From JBGAMH01 sp044222045 (lineage in GTDB: Bacteria; Eisenbacteria; RBG-16-71-46), in assembly GCA_044222045.1 (NCBI GenBank), contig JBGAOB010000231.1, positions 1-7,544 on the forward strand: a stretch of DNA of 7,544 nucleotides, written 5' to 3'. Under the pieces are notes generated by a model. It ran no database searches and was not told where the DNA came from. It was given only the letters and a program-made list of their open reading frames with translations. Positions within the stretch are counted from its first letter, which is position 1, and each line of letters starts with the position of its first letter. Below, in pieces: positions 1-6,151 of the stretch. A program made the translations under genes and the position numbers.

Positions 1-1058
1 CTGCGCAGGCCCGGGCCCTCGTGCACCGCGAGCCCGACGCCGTGGCCGAGCGAGTGCACGTAGCCTTCGACCGCGCTCGCGTTCGTGCGCAGCGTCGCAT
101 GGCCTTGACGCTCGAAGATGTCGCACGTGAGGTCCTGCAGCGAGCGGCAGAGCGCGCCGCCGCGGGAGGCGGTCATCGCGGCGTCGAACGCCTCGCGGCA
201 CTCGGCGTACATCGCACGAAGCGCCTCCGGCGCGGGGCCCACGCAAAAGGTCCTCGTCATGTCGGTGTGGTAGCCGCCGCCGGCCTCGCCGGGGAAGATG
301 TCCACGATGATGCTCTCGCCCGGGCGCACGGGCTCGGCGTCGTTGCCGCGGTTGTGCGGCACGCCGGCGTCGCGGCCCTGCGAGACGATGCTCTCGCCGT
401 CTTCCTGCAGCGCGAACTCCGTGAACGTGGCGTGGATCAGCCGCCGGATGCCGCCGAGCGTGGCCACGGCGCCGTTGGATTCGCGGAACGCGTCGCCGTC
501 GCGGCGCAGCGAGCCCAGGTGTTCGCGCACGCGGCGCATGGCCTCCACCGCGCCGCGCGACACGCGGCGGATGGTCTCCAGCTCCGACTCGTCCTTCGTG
601 CTCACCGCTTCGGACAGCACGTCGGGCATCGTCGTGTCGAGCTCCAGGTGCGGCGCCTCCGTGCGCAGCGCATCCTGCATGCCCCACGCCCAGCCGAGCG
701 GCGCGTCGCCCGTGAACGCGATGCGTCCGCGGATGCCCATCTCGCTCGTGACCTTGGCGGTCAGCGTGGCGAACGCCTTCGCCTGCGAACCGGCGCTCTT
801 CACCATGCCCAGGAAGCCGTGCACGGCGTAGCTCGATGCCTCGCAGCCGGCGAGCGCGGCCTGGTCGCGCTCCATCGGGTCGTGCACCAGGTGCGCGCGC
901 CCGGGGTTCGTGCCGTCGCCCGCGGCGTAGAACCAGATGCCGTGATGGATCTTCTGGCCCGTCACGTAGTAGAGCGCCGGCGAGTAGCGGTCGAGCGCGA
1001 GCACCACGAGGCCGGCGAGGCCGCGTTCCCGCATCAGGCGGTCGAGATCGGAGCGCAA
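1..1058 (-). CDS. M24 family metallopeptidase (Xaa-Pro aminopeptidase type), C-terminus beyond window
   Basis: Predicted cytoplasmic metallopeptidase of the pita-bread (M24) fold, likely an Xaa-Pro aminopeptidase or dipeptidase that removes N-terminal residues from proline-containing peptides. The 352 visible residues comprise a creatinase-like N-terminal domain (about 1-155) and most of the catalytic domain. Visible metal ligands are D253 in IIVDIFPG, D266 in YHTDMTRTF and H339 in SLGHGVGL, followed by the conserved HEGPGL (346-351). The two glutamate ligands expected further on lie beyond the left edge, so activity cannot be fully judged. The TTG start at 1058 is preferred because a perfect GGAGG sits 7 nt upstream; the first ATG (1034) would remove eight residues and has no such site. 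The gene reads away from the HAF gene, separated by 254 nt with a hairpin, so it probably has its own promoter. Family assignment is firm; substrate is not. Confidence 0.93.
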   Translation of the reverse strand, partial: MRSDLDRLMRERGLAGLVVLALDRYSPALYYVTGQKIHHGIWFYAAGDGTNPGRAHLVHDPMERDQAALAGCEASSYAVHGFLGMVKSAGSQAKAFATLTAKVTSEMGIRGRIAFTGDAPLGWAWGMQDALRTEAPHLELDTTMPDVLSEAVSTKDESELETIRRVSRGAVEAMRRVREHLGSLRRDGDAFRESNGAVATLGGIRRLIHATFTEFALQEDGESIVSQGRDAGVPHNRGNDAEPVRPGESIIVDIFPGEAGGGYHTDMTRTFCVGPAPEALRAMYAECREAFDAAMTASRGGALCRSLQDLTCDIFERQGHATLRTNASAVEGYVHSLGHGVGLAVHEGPGLR

Positions 1059-1065
1059 GGAGTGT

Positions 1066-1070
1066 CCTCC
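1066..1070 (-). promoter_or_regulatory. Shine-Dalgarno site fixing the TTG start of the M24 peptidase
   Basis: On the minus strand this reads GGAGG, 7 nt before the TTG at 1058. It is the reason for choosing the TTG over the ATG eight codons later. Confidence 0.75.
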
Positions 1071-1244
1071 GCGAAGGCGGTGAGGGCCCGGCGGCGCCCG
1101 GAGGGGCGCGGCGGCTCGGAGCCGGCCGGTGCGGCGCGCCCGCGTGGATCGCAACCCGGCGCGCACCGGCCGCGCAGAGTACGGCAGCGCGGGGCGGGCG
1201 AAAAGCGCGGGCGCGGCCGGTCGGCCGCCCCCGCGCGGGGACGA

Positions 1245-1273
1245 GCGCCGGTGCGCGGGGTGCGCACCGGCGC
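1245..1273. terminator. Perfect 12-bp hairpin, probable terminator of the HAF-repeat gene
   Basis: GCGCCGGTGCGC (1245-1256) and its exact complement GCGCACCGGCGC (1262-1273) flank a 5-nt loop, GGGGT. The hairpin lies about 40 nt after the stop of the HAF-repeat gene on the minus strand. No T-tract follows on either strand, so it is not a textbook intrinsic terminator, though U-poor hairpins are usual in very GC-rich genomes. Two smaller palindromes lie just beyond it: CCCCGCGCGGGG at 1229-1240 and GCGGCCG/CGGCCGC at 1213-1228. A regulatory or processing role cannot be excluded. Confidence 0.5.
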
Positions 1274-1312
1274 GGTGAAAGGTCGGGATTGCCCGGCGGC
1301 GCGGGGGGTGCG

Positions 1313-2644
1313 TCAGCGCACGAGACTGACGCGTCGCGTCACGGCCGGCCCGGACCCGCCCTGGTACCGAGCAAGATAGAGGCCCGGGGGCAGCACCTCG
1401 CCGGCGTCGCCGCGGCCGTCCCACGCGATGTCGTGTCGACCCGCGCCCAGCGCGCCCTGGACGAGCGTCCGCACGGCGCGGCCACCCACGTCGTACAGCA
1501 CCAGCCGGGCGGGTCCATCCTCGGCCTGCACCAGTGCGAAGTGGGTGCGATCCCTCACGGGGTTGGGATATGCCCCGGCGAACCACGCGCCACGCGTCGC
1601 CTCCGGAGCGCCCGTGAGGCTCGCGGGCGAGAGCAGGAACGCGCGCGTCGCTCCGTTGTGCGTGCCCACGCCCACGACCTGGCCGGCGTTGTTCACGCCG
1701 CGCGCTTCCTGCAGCACCCAGCCCGAGCCGCCCGGCAGCAGCGTGTTCAGGTCGGTGAGCGCTCCGCCCGTGCTCGAGAACGCGCGACGCTGGCCGCCCC
1801 CGTTCTCGGCCCAGCCCACGATGAGCCCGGTCTCGTTGATCGCGAGCGCCTGGCTGTTCGCGCCGCCGAGCGTGCCGAGGTTCGTGAGCCCGGAGGCCGC
1901 CGCCGGTCGCACGAACGCGCGCTGCGTGGTGAGCGACGGCGCGATCTCGGAATAGCCCACGATCGTGCCGGCCGTGTTCACGGCCGTGGCCACGCTGCGC
2001 GCGCCGCCGATCACGCCCAGGTCCTGCAGCGAGCCGCCGGACCAGCGGAACGCGTGGTTCGAGGTGTTGCCCGTGAGGAAGCCCGTGCCCACCACGAGCC
2101 CGGCGTCGCTCACGCCGAACGCGATGCTGAACTGGCCGCCGAGCGTGCCGAGGTCGGTCATCGTGCCGGCGCGCCAGCGGAAGCCGTGCGGGTTGCCGAA
2201 CGTGGGATTGGTGTCCGCCGATCCCACGATGTCGTCGACGTCGTTGACGCCGTACGCGGCCGACGTCGGACCGCCGAGGTCGCCCAGGCGCGCCATGGAG
2301 CCGTTCCAGCGGAACGCACGCTGCGGCGCGCCCGAGCCGGTGTCGGCGGCGCTGCCCACCACCAGGCCGAGGCTGCTGATGGCATATGCGTAGCTCGTCG
2401 GCCCGCCGAGCGTGCCGAGGTCCTGCATCACGCCGGCCGACGGCACGAGGAACGCACGGTCGCGCTCGCTCGCGTCGCGCGCCCAGCCCACCACGTCACC
2501 GCGCGCGTTGATCGCGGTGGCGGTGCTCGACGTGCCGCCGAGTGTGCCGAGATCGGTGATCGTGTACTGCGCGTGCGCGCGGGTCGCGGTGAGCGCGGCG
2601 AGCAGGGCGACCCACAGGATGGGGCGTGCGACGGAAGCGGTCAT
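1313..2644 (-). CDS. Secreted HAF-repeat protein with C-terminal FlgD-Ig-like/sorting domain
   Basis: Predicted exported protein of 443 residues. Residues 1-25 form a signal peptide (hydrophobic WVALLAALTA, cleavage likely after AHA). Seven tandem repeats follow, beginning near residues 31, 75, 119, 164, 208, 255 and 298. Each has a DLGTLGG-like opening, an alternating hydrophobic stretch ending in VVG or IVG, then an AFRW-like strand; this is the HAF-repeat signature. The last repeat is degenerate (DLNTLLPGG). Residues about 357-443 form a beta domain opening with YPNP (359-362), with LYDVGGR and PPGLYLARY motifs, as in FlgD-Ig-like or type IX-style C-terminal domains of FCB-group extracellular proteins. 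The start at 2644 is chosen because the signal peptide begins there and GAGGA lies 8 nt upstream; an in-frame ATG at 2704 only adds a non-conserved Arg/Ala leader. Function unknown; a surface or secreted beta-structure is inferred. Confidence 0.88.
   Translation of the reverse strand: MTASVARPILWVALLAALTATRAHAQYTITDLGTLGGTSSTATAINARGDVVGWARDASERDRAFLVPSAGVMQDLGTLGGPTSYAYAISSLGLVVGSAADTGSGAPQRAFRWNGSMARLGDLGGPTSAAYGVNDVDDIVGSADTNPTFGNPHGFRWRAGTMTDLGTLGGQFSIAFGVSDAGLVVGTGFLTGNTSNHAFRWSGGSLQDLGVIGGARSVATAVNTAGTIVGYSEIAPSLTTQRAFVRPAAASGLTNLGTLGGANSQALAINETGLIVGWAENGGGQRRAFSSTGGALTDLNTLLPGGSGWVLQEARGVNNAGQVVGVGTHNGATRAFLLSPASLTGAPEATRGAWFAGAYPNPVRDRTHFALVQAEDGPARLVLYDVGGRAVRTLVQGALGAGRHDIAWDGRGDAGEVLPPGLYLARYQGGSGPAVTRRVSLVR
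1631..2554 (-). repeat. Seven tandem HAF-type coding repeats, period about 44-47 codons
   Basis: The repeats are visible in DNA as well as protein. The same 17-nt core (gccgagcgtgccgaggt on the plus strand) recurs exactly at 1865-1881, 2138-2154 and 2405-2421, and a near match lies at 2537-2553. Those four units encode DLGTLGG or NLGTLGG. The remaining units are diverged (LGDLGG, DLGVIGG, DLNTLLP). Exact identity in alternate units suggests duplication or homogenisation, though codon bias would also contribute. Confidence 0.85.
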
Positions 2645-2898
2645 GGCGTCGGTCCTCGGAGGGTGGGCGGCGGCATCCCGAGCGGCGGGCGCCCGGGAGG
2701 CCATGGCCGTGCTGTGGGGGGAGCCGAGGCTAGGGCGCGCGAGGCGCGCCGTTCAAGGCCCCAGAGCGTGGCCGACGCACTCGCGAACGGCTGGGCCGCA
2801 CAGGGTTCCGTGGCGGTGAACGAAGTCCGCCCGACGGCCCCGGCAAGCCCGTGCAAGGTCGCGCCGGCCCCCGCCCGAACGGGGCGCGCGGCGGGGCG
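2645..2898. other. Non-coding gap between HAF-repeat and rhomboid genes
   Basis: This 254-nt gap holds the possible HAF promoter and the GAGGA ribosome site just upstream of 2644. No strong hairpin follows the rhomboid stop; only a short GCCC/GGGC inverted repeat around 2874-2886 was seen. No recognisable coding sequence. Confidence 0.55.
2727..2756 (-). promoter_or_regulatory. Possible promoter of the HAF-repeat gene with palindromic spacer
   Basis: On the minus strand, TTGAAC (2756-2751) and TAGCCT (2732-2727) are 18 nt apart. They match the sigma-70 consensus at 4/6 and 3/6, so the call is weak. The spacer contains a 7-bp inverted repeat, GGCGCGC-gag-GCGCGCC (2734-2750). Transcription would start near 2720, giving a leader of about 75 nt. 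Confidence 0.27.
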
Positions 2899-3585
2899 TC
2901 AGTCCTGGACCCAGGCGCGCGAAGGGCCGCCGCGTGTCATCAGCCGGATGCCCAGCACGCCGAACAGGAACCCGCCGATGTGCGCCCACCACGCCACGCC
3001 GCCCCCCGGCAGACCGAGCGACAACGCGCCCGAGAAGAACTGCAGGACGAACCACAGGCCGAGCACCACCAGTGCCGGCAGGGCGATGACCTGGAAGAAG
3101 AAGAAGATCGGCACCAGCGTGACGATGCGCGTGCGCGGGAACAGCGCCGCGTAGGCGCCGAGCACGCCGGCGATCGCGCCGCTCGCCCCCACGGTGGGCA
3201 CCGACGACCACGGGTGCACCGCCACGTGCAGGGCCGCCGAGGCGATGCCCGCGGCCAGGTAGAACAGCAGGAAGCCCACGTGGCCGAGGCGGTCCTCGAT
3301 GTTGTCGCCGAAGATCCACAGGTACCACATGTTGCCGAGCAGGTGGAGCCAGCCGCCGTGCATGAACATCGACGAGACGAACGTGATCGCCGCCGCCGGC
3401 AGCGACGTCTGGCCGGTGAGCGCGGCCGTGATCCGCTCGGGCACGAGCCCCCATCCGTAGTACGCCGCGCGCAGGTCGGGCCCGAGCATCAGTTCCCACA
3501 GGAACACCGCGATGTTCGCGACCAGCAACGCGCGCGTCACCACCGGCACGCTCTGTACGGGGTTCTCGTCGCGAAGCGGGATCAT
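2899..3585 (-). CDS. Rhomboid family intramembrane serine protease
   Basis: Predicted inner-membrane protease (228 residues) that cleaves transmembrane segments of client proteins. Family hallmarks are all present: the HxxxN motif on TM2 (H81, N85, in HGGWLHLLGNMWYL), the catalytic serine S135 in GASGAIAG, and the catalytic histidine H202 in AHIGGFLFG. About six hydrophobic segments are visible: residues 15-34, 80-95, 103-122, 132-150, 155-185 (long, with a run of Phe, perhaps a broken or paired helix) and 198-215. There is no cytoplasmic or zinc-finger N-terminal extension, so this is a minimal rhomboid. The ATG at 3585 starts the conserved IPLRDENP lead-in; the ribosome site is weak (AGG about 12 nt upstream). 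It is transcribed divergently from thioredoxin. Substrate unknown. Confidence 0.95.
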   Translation of the reverse strand: MIPLRDENPVQSVPVVTRALLVANIAVFLWELMLGPDLRAAYYGWGLVPERITAALTGQTSLPAAAITFVSSMFMHGGWLHLLGNMWYLWIFGDNIEDRLGHVGFLLFYLAAGIASAALHVAVHPWSSVPTVGASGAIAGVLGAYAALFPRTRIVTLVPIFFFFQVIALPALVVLGLWFVLQFFSGALSLGLPGGGVAWWAHIGGFLFGVLGIRLMTRGGPSRAWVQD

Positions 3586-3688
3586 GCGGACGGCAAGCCT
3601 CGATGGGACGTGGGGGGCGGGGGACCCGGTGGGTTTCGGAGCTCCGGCCGGCGGCCTGAACCTCCGATGACGATGGCGTGTCCGGCGG

Positions 3689-3718
3689 TTGACGCTTTCT
3701 CGCGCGGCTCCCTATTCT
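3689..3718 (+). promoter_or_regulatory. Sigma-70-type promoter of the thioredoxin gene
   Basis: TTGACG (3689-3694) and TATTCT (3713-3718) are separated by 18 nt and match the consensus at 5/6 and 4/6. The flanks are AT-richer than the rest of the window. Transcription is expected to begin near 3725, leaving a leader of about 90 nt before the ATG at 3816. Confidence 0.6.
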
Positions 3719-3805
3719 GCGCCGCGCCCGGACCCCGATCGCATCCGGACGGCCCGAGCCGCATCCATAGGCCTGCCGTCCACCACGCCGACGAAGCTAC
3801 GTTCC

Positions 3806-3810
3806 AGGAG
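3806..3810 (+). promoter_or_regulatory. Shine-Dalgarno site of thioredoxin
   Basis: AGGAG lies 5 nt before the ATG at 3816. It overlaps the in-frame GTG at 3810, which makes that GTG an unlikely start and fixes the ATG. Confidence 0.75.
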
Positions 3811-3815
3811 TGATC

Positions 3816-4139
3816 ATGTCGAACGCCATCGCCGTCAACGACCAGAACTTCAAGACCGAGGTGCTCGACTCCCCGGTGCCCGTCCTCGTGGACTTCTGGG
3901 CTCCGTGGTGCGGGCCCTGCCGCGCCGTCTCGCCGACGATCGATGCGATCTCGGCCGAGTTCGCGGGCAAGCTCAAGGTGGTCAAGATCAACACCGACGA
4001 GTGCATGGACGTCCCGGTGAACTACAACGTGCGCAGCATCCCCATGATCATGCTGTTCAAGGGCGGCCAGCAGGTGGACAGCCTGATGGGCAACCGTCCG
4101 AAGGCGGACTTCGTGTCGATGGTGCAGCGCCACCTGTAG
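3816..4139 (+). CDS. trxA: Thioredoxin
   Basis: Small cytoplasmic disulfide reductase, normally recycled by thioredoxin reductase, that reduces protein disulfides and supplies electrons to reductive enzymes. The 107 residues match the usual length of bacterial thioredoxin 1. The active site WCGPC spans 31-35 (redox cysteines C32 and C35), preceded by VDFWAP with the buried D26. The cis-proline is P76 in RSIPMIMLF, and the GG (83-84) and C-terminal helix are in place. One extra cysteine, C63, lies in NTDEC and is not part of the redox pair. No signal peptide is present, so it is not a periplasmic Dsb or Tlp protein. It is the only plus-strand gene here, with its own promoter and a hairpin after the stop, so probably monocistronic. 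Assignment is secure by motif and length. Confidence 0.97.
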   Translation: MSNAIAVNDQNFKTEVLDSPVPVLVDFWAPWCGPCRAVSPTIDAISAEFAGKLKVVKINTDECMDVPVNYNVRSIPMIMLFKGGQQVDSLMGNRPKADFVSMVQRHL

Positions 4140-4153
4140 ACCCCGCCGGTTTT

Positions 4154-4192
4154 CGAGCGGCCCGGTTCGTCCCGTGCGAGCCGGGCCGCTCG
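4154..4192. terminator. Bidirectional hairpin between thioredoxin and nnr
   Basis: CGAGCGGCCCGGTTCG (4154-4169) pairs with CGAGCCGGGCCGCTCG (4177-4192) around a 7-nt loop (TCCCGTG), giving a 16-bp stem with a single G-U wobble. It starts 15 nt after the thioredoxin stop and ends 3 nt before the stop of the convergent nnr gene, so it can serve both. A TTTT run precedes it on the plus strand, but no U-tract follows on either strand. Confidence 0.72.
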
Positions 4193-4194
4193 CG

Positions 4195-5760
4195 TCAGCG
4201 CGCCGCGCCCAGCCGCGCGAGCGCACGCGGCAGGCGCTCGGCGACGTCGGCGGCGCCGATGCCGATCGGGCCCAGCTCCTTCGCGGCGATGTCGCCGGCG
4301 AGCCCGTGCGCGTGCACCGCGAGCCGCGCCGCGTCGAACGGCGCGAGCCCCTGGGCGAGCAGCGCCGTGATCGCGCCCGTGAGCACGTCCCCCATGCCCG
4401 CGGCGGCCATGCCGGGGTTGCCGGTGGTGTTCACCTCGGCGCGGCCGTCGGGCGCCGCGGTCACGGTGGGTGCGCCCTTCATCACGAGCACCGCGTTCCA
4501 GCGCGCGGCCCACTCGATCGCGGCGTCGATGCGACGCGCCTCGAGCGACGCCGTGCGTTCGCCGGTCAGGCGTGAGAGTTCGCCCAGGTGCGGCGTCAGC
4601 ACGCGCGGGAAGCGCGAGTTCCACAGCGCCGCCGCGTCGCCCGCGAACGCGTGCAACCCGTCGGCGTCGAGCACGAGCGGCTTCGCGAGCCGCGCCACCA
4701 TCACATGCGCGAGTCCCGCCGCATCGGCGGAGCGCGACAACCCCGGGCCGAGCGCGACGGCGTCCGCGGGCTCGGCCTCGGCCACGACCGCGTCGAACGC
4801 ACCGCGCGCCAGCGCGTGTTCGGCGGTCTCGGGCGCCGACAGGACCATCTCCTCCACCAGGTGCGCGCTCACGCGATCCGCCACGCCCGCGGGCGTCATC
4901 ACGCGCACGTAGCCCGCGCCCGCGCGCGTGGCGGCGCGCGCCGCCAGCACCACCGCGCCGGTCATTCCCGGGCCCGGCGCACCGCCCACGATCAGTGCGC
5001 GCCCGGCCGTGCCCTTGTGCGCACGCGGATCGCGTCGCGGCACGAGCGCGCCCATCGCCGCCGTCTCGCTGGTGCACACCGCGCCGTGCCCGAGCGTGGC
5101 CGGGTCCAGCAGCCCGATGTCCACCACTTCGATCTCGCCGCACGCCGCGCGGCCGGGCCACAGCACGTGCGCGCGCTTGAGCGCGCCGAACGTCACCGTG
5201 AGCACCGCGGTCGCGGTGCCGCTCCAGCACGCGCCGGTGTCCGACGCCACACCGGTGGGCAGGTCCACGGCCACCACGCGCGCGCCGAGTTCGCCGAGCA
5301 CGCGCAGCGCGCCGCAGCCCTCGGCCACGAGGCCGTGCGGCTCGCCCTCGCTGCCGGTGCCGAGCAGCGCGTCGAGCGCGAGGTCCCACGGGCCCGCTTC
5401 CACGATGCGCGCCAGCGCGTCGGCGTCGGCCACGAACTCCGCCGTGATGCCGGCGCCCTGCAGCGCGGCCAGGTGCTGCGCCGCGTCGCCCTGCACGCGC
5501 TCGCGTGGGGCGAGCACGGCCACGCGCACGCGGGCGCCCCGCGCGCGCAGGTGGCGCGCGGCCACGAAGCCGTCGCCACCGTTGTTGCCGCCGCCGCACA
5601 GCACCAGCGCACGCAGCGCCAGAACCGGGCCGAGCCGGCGCTCGATCGCCTCCACCACGCCGCGGCCCGCGCGCTCCATCAGCTCGGGGCCGGTCGCGTG
5701 ACCGCCCTCGATGGTGGCGCGGTCCACCGACCGCATGGCCGCGGCGGTGAGCACGATCAT
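4195..5760 (-). CDS. nnr: Bifunctional NAD(P)HX epimerase / ADP-dependent NAD(P)HX dehydratase
   Basis: Repairs NADHX and NADPHX, the inactive hydrates of NADH and NADPH: the N-terminal domain epimerises R and S forms and the C-terminal domain dehydrates the S form with ADP. The 521 residues fit the fused bacterial YjeF type. Epimerase domain (about 1-215): opening VLTAAAMRSVD, GGGNNGGDG (56-64), DALLGTG (130-136) and VDLPTGV (165-171). Dehydratase domain (about 245-515, ribokinase-like): HKGTAGRALIVGG (248-260), LDADGLHAF, LTPHLGELSRLTG and NTTGNPGMAAAGMGDVL (444-460), with D458 the likely catalytic aspartate; the usual GTGD appears here as GMGD. The ATG at 5760 matches the family N-terminus; an in-frame start at 5838 would lie inside the preceding gene. 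It starts 7 nt after that gene's stop with little Shine-Dalgarno signal, suggesting translational coupling. Last gene of the operon. Confidence 0.96.
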   Translation of the reverse strand: MIVLTAAAMRSVDRATIEGGHATGPELMERAGRGVVEAIERRLGPVLALRALVLCGGGNNGGDGFVAARHLRARGARVRVAVLAPRERVQGDAAQHLAALQGAGITAEFVADADALARIVEAGPWDLALDALLGTGSEGEPHGLVAEGCGALRVLGELGARVVAVDLPTGVASDTGACWSGTATAVLTVTFGALKRAHVLWPGRAACGEIEVVDIGLLDPATLGHGAVCTSETAAMGALVPRRDPRAHKGTAGRALIVGGAPGPGMTGAVVLAARAATRAGAGYVRVMTPAGVADRVSAHLVEEMVLSAPETAEHALARGAFDAVVAEAEPADAVALGPGLSRSADAAGLAHVMVARLAKPLVLDADGLHAFAGDAAALWNSRFPRVLTPHLGELSRLTGERTASLEARRIDAAIEWAARWNAVLVMKGAPTVTAAPDGRAEVNTTGNPGMAAAGMGDVLTGAITALLAQGLAPFDAARLAVHAHGLAGDIAAKELGPIGIGAADVAERLPRALARLGAAR

Positions 5761-5767
5761 GGCGTGC

Positions 5768-6109
5768 TCAGCGGCGTCTGCCGCGCGCTCGCGCGTCGGA
5801 GCCCAGGTCGCGGACGAGGCGCTTGCGGTACTCGGCATCCCGCTCGACGCGGGCGAGCAAGTCGGGATCGCGCGAGAGGAACGGCAGGTCGAACAACTCG
5901 GGCTCGGCTTCCTGCTCGGCGAAGATGCGTTCCTGCTCGTGGCGCTGGTACTGCACCGCGCGCTCGATGTTCTCGAACGACTTGCCGGGCAGGAACGTCA
6001 CGTTGAAGACGTCGAACACGTACACGTGCACCTGCTTCGTGTCCGCGGGCACGCCATCGGGGGGCGAGTAGACCTTCGCCTTCGACGCCTTGACCTTGTC
6101 CACCGACAT
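5768..6109 (-). CDS. Uncharacterised 113-residue protein
   Basis: I do not recognise this protein. It is soluble-looking (no signal peptide or membrane segment), with a lysine-rich start, a hydrophobic beta-like stretch (VHVYVFDVFNVTFLPG, 27-42), a charged, probably helical middle (SFENIERAVQYQRHEQERIFAEQ, about 44-66), an acidic Pro/Leu segment (EPELFDLPFLSRDP, 69-82), a second charged helix (about 83-101), and an arginine-rich tail (ARARGRRR). It has no cysteine. Coding status is supported by a strong GGGAGG (6117-6122) 7 nt before the ATG, tight spacing on both sides (42 nt after the HAD stop, 7 nt before nnr), and a balanced amino-acid composition unlike the Arg/Ala-rich shadow frames. 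Its place between a HAD phosphatase and the NAD(P)HX repair enzyme hints at metabolism, but no function should be assumed. Confidence 0.85.
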   Translation of the reverse strand: MSVDKVKASKAKVYSPPDGVPADTKQVHVYVFDVFNVTFLPGKSFENIERAVQYQRHEQERIFAEQEAEPELFDLPFLSRDPDLLARVERDAEYRKRLVRDLGSDARARGRRR

Positions 6110-6151
6110 CCGTGTGCCTCCCTGTTGCGGTTGATCGTGCGGGCCCGGCCG

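Larger units (their letters stand above)
1059..1312. other. Non-coding gap between M24 peptidase and HAF-repeat genes
   Basis: This 254-nt gap carries the hairpin cluster at 1213-1273 and, near its left end, the ribosome binding site of the peptidase. I found no convincing promoter hexamers in it. The open frames crossing it are low-complexity Arg/Pro/Ala/Gly translations typical of GC-rich non-coding DNA. Confidence 0.6.
3586..3815. other. Divergent intergenic region between rhomboid and thioredoxin
   Basis: This 230-nt region contains the thioredoxin promoter and its leader. Within the leader, GGACGGC (3747-3753) and GCCGTCC (3775-3781) could pair around a 21-nt loop; significance is unknown. 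No clear minus-strand promoter for the rhomboid gene was recognised. Confidence 0.55.

Noticed and set aside
1034..1267. 77-codon minus-strand frame in the gap before the M24 gene
   Set aside because: Pro/Arg-rich, begins inside the perfect hairpin and overlaps the start of the peptidase in another frame.
21..1379. 452-codon open frame on the plus strand
   Set aside because: Antisense to the M24 peptidase; its translation is Arg/Ala/His-rich with no domain, while the opposite strand carries clear metal-binding motifs.
2645..2704. Upstream in-frame ATG at 2704 for the HAF protein
   Set aside because: It would bury the signal peptide behind 20 Arg/Ala/Pro residues; the ATG at 2644 has a ribosome site and starts a normal signal peptide.
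836..3154. 772-codon open frame on the plus strand, the longest in the window
   Set aside because: Runs antisense across the HAF gene, parts of two others and two gaps; low-complexity Arg/Ala/Gly/Pro composition typical of a stop-poor shadow frame in GC-rich DNA.
2851..3813. 320-codon open frame on the plus strand
   Set aside because: Antisense to the rhomboid gene, which has complete catalytic motifs; the translation is His/Arg/Gln-rich and the frame covers the thioredoxin promoter.
3810..3815. GTG start two codons upstream for thioredoxin
   Set aside because: The GTG overlaps the AGGAG ribosome site, so it cannot be used with that site; the ATG at 3816 is correctly spaced.
4022..5599. 525-codon open frame on the minus strand
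   Set aside because: Out-of-frame shadow of nnr running into thioredoxin; almost entirely Arg/Ala/Gly, no motif.
5761..5838. Longer nnr reading from 5838
   Set aside because: It would overlap the 113-residue gene by 71 nt and add a non-conserved leader; the family N-terminus begins at 5760.
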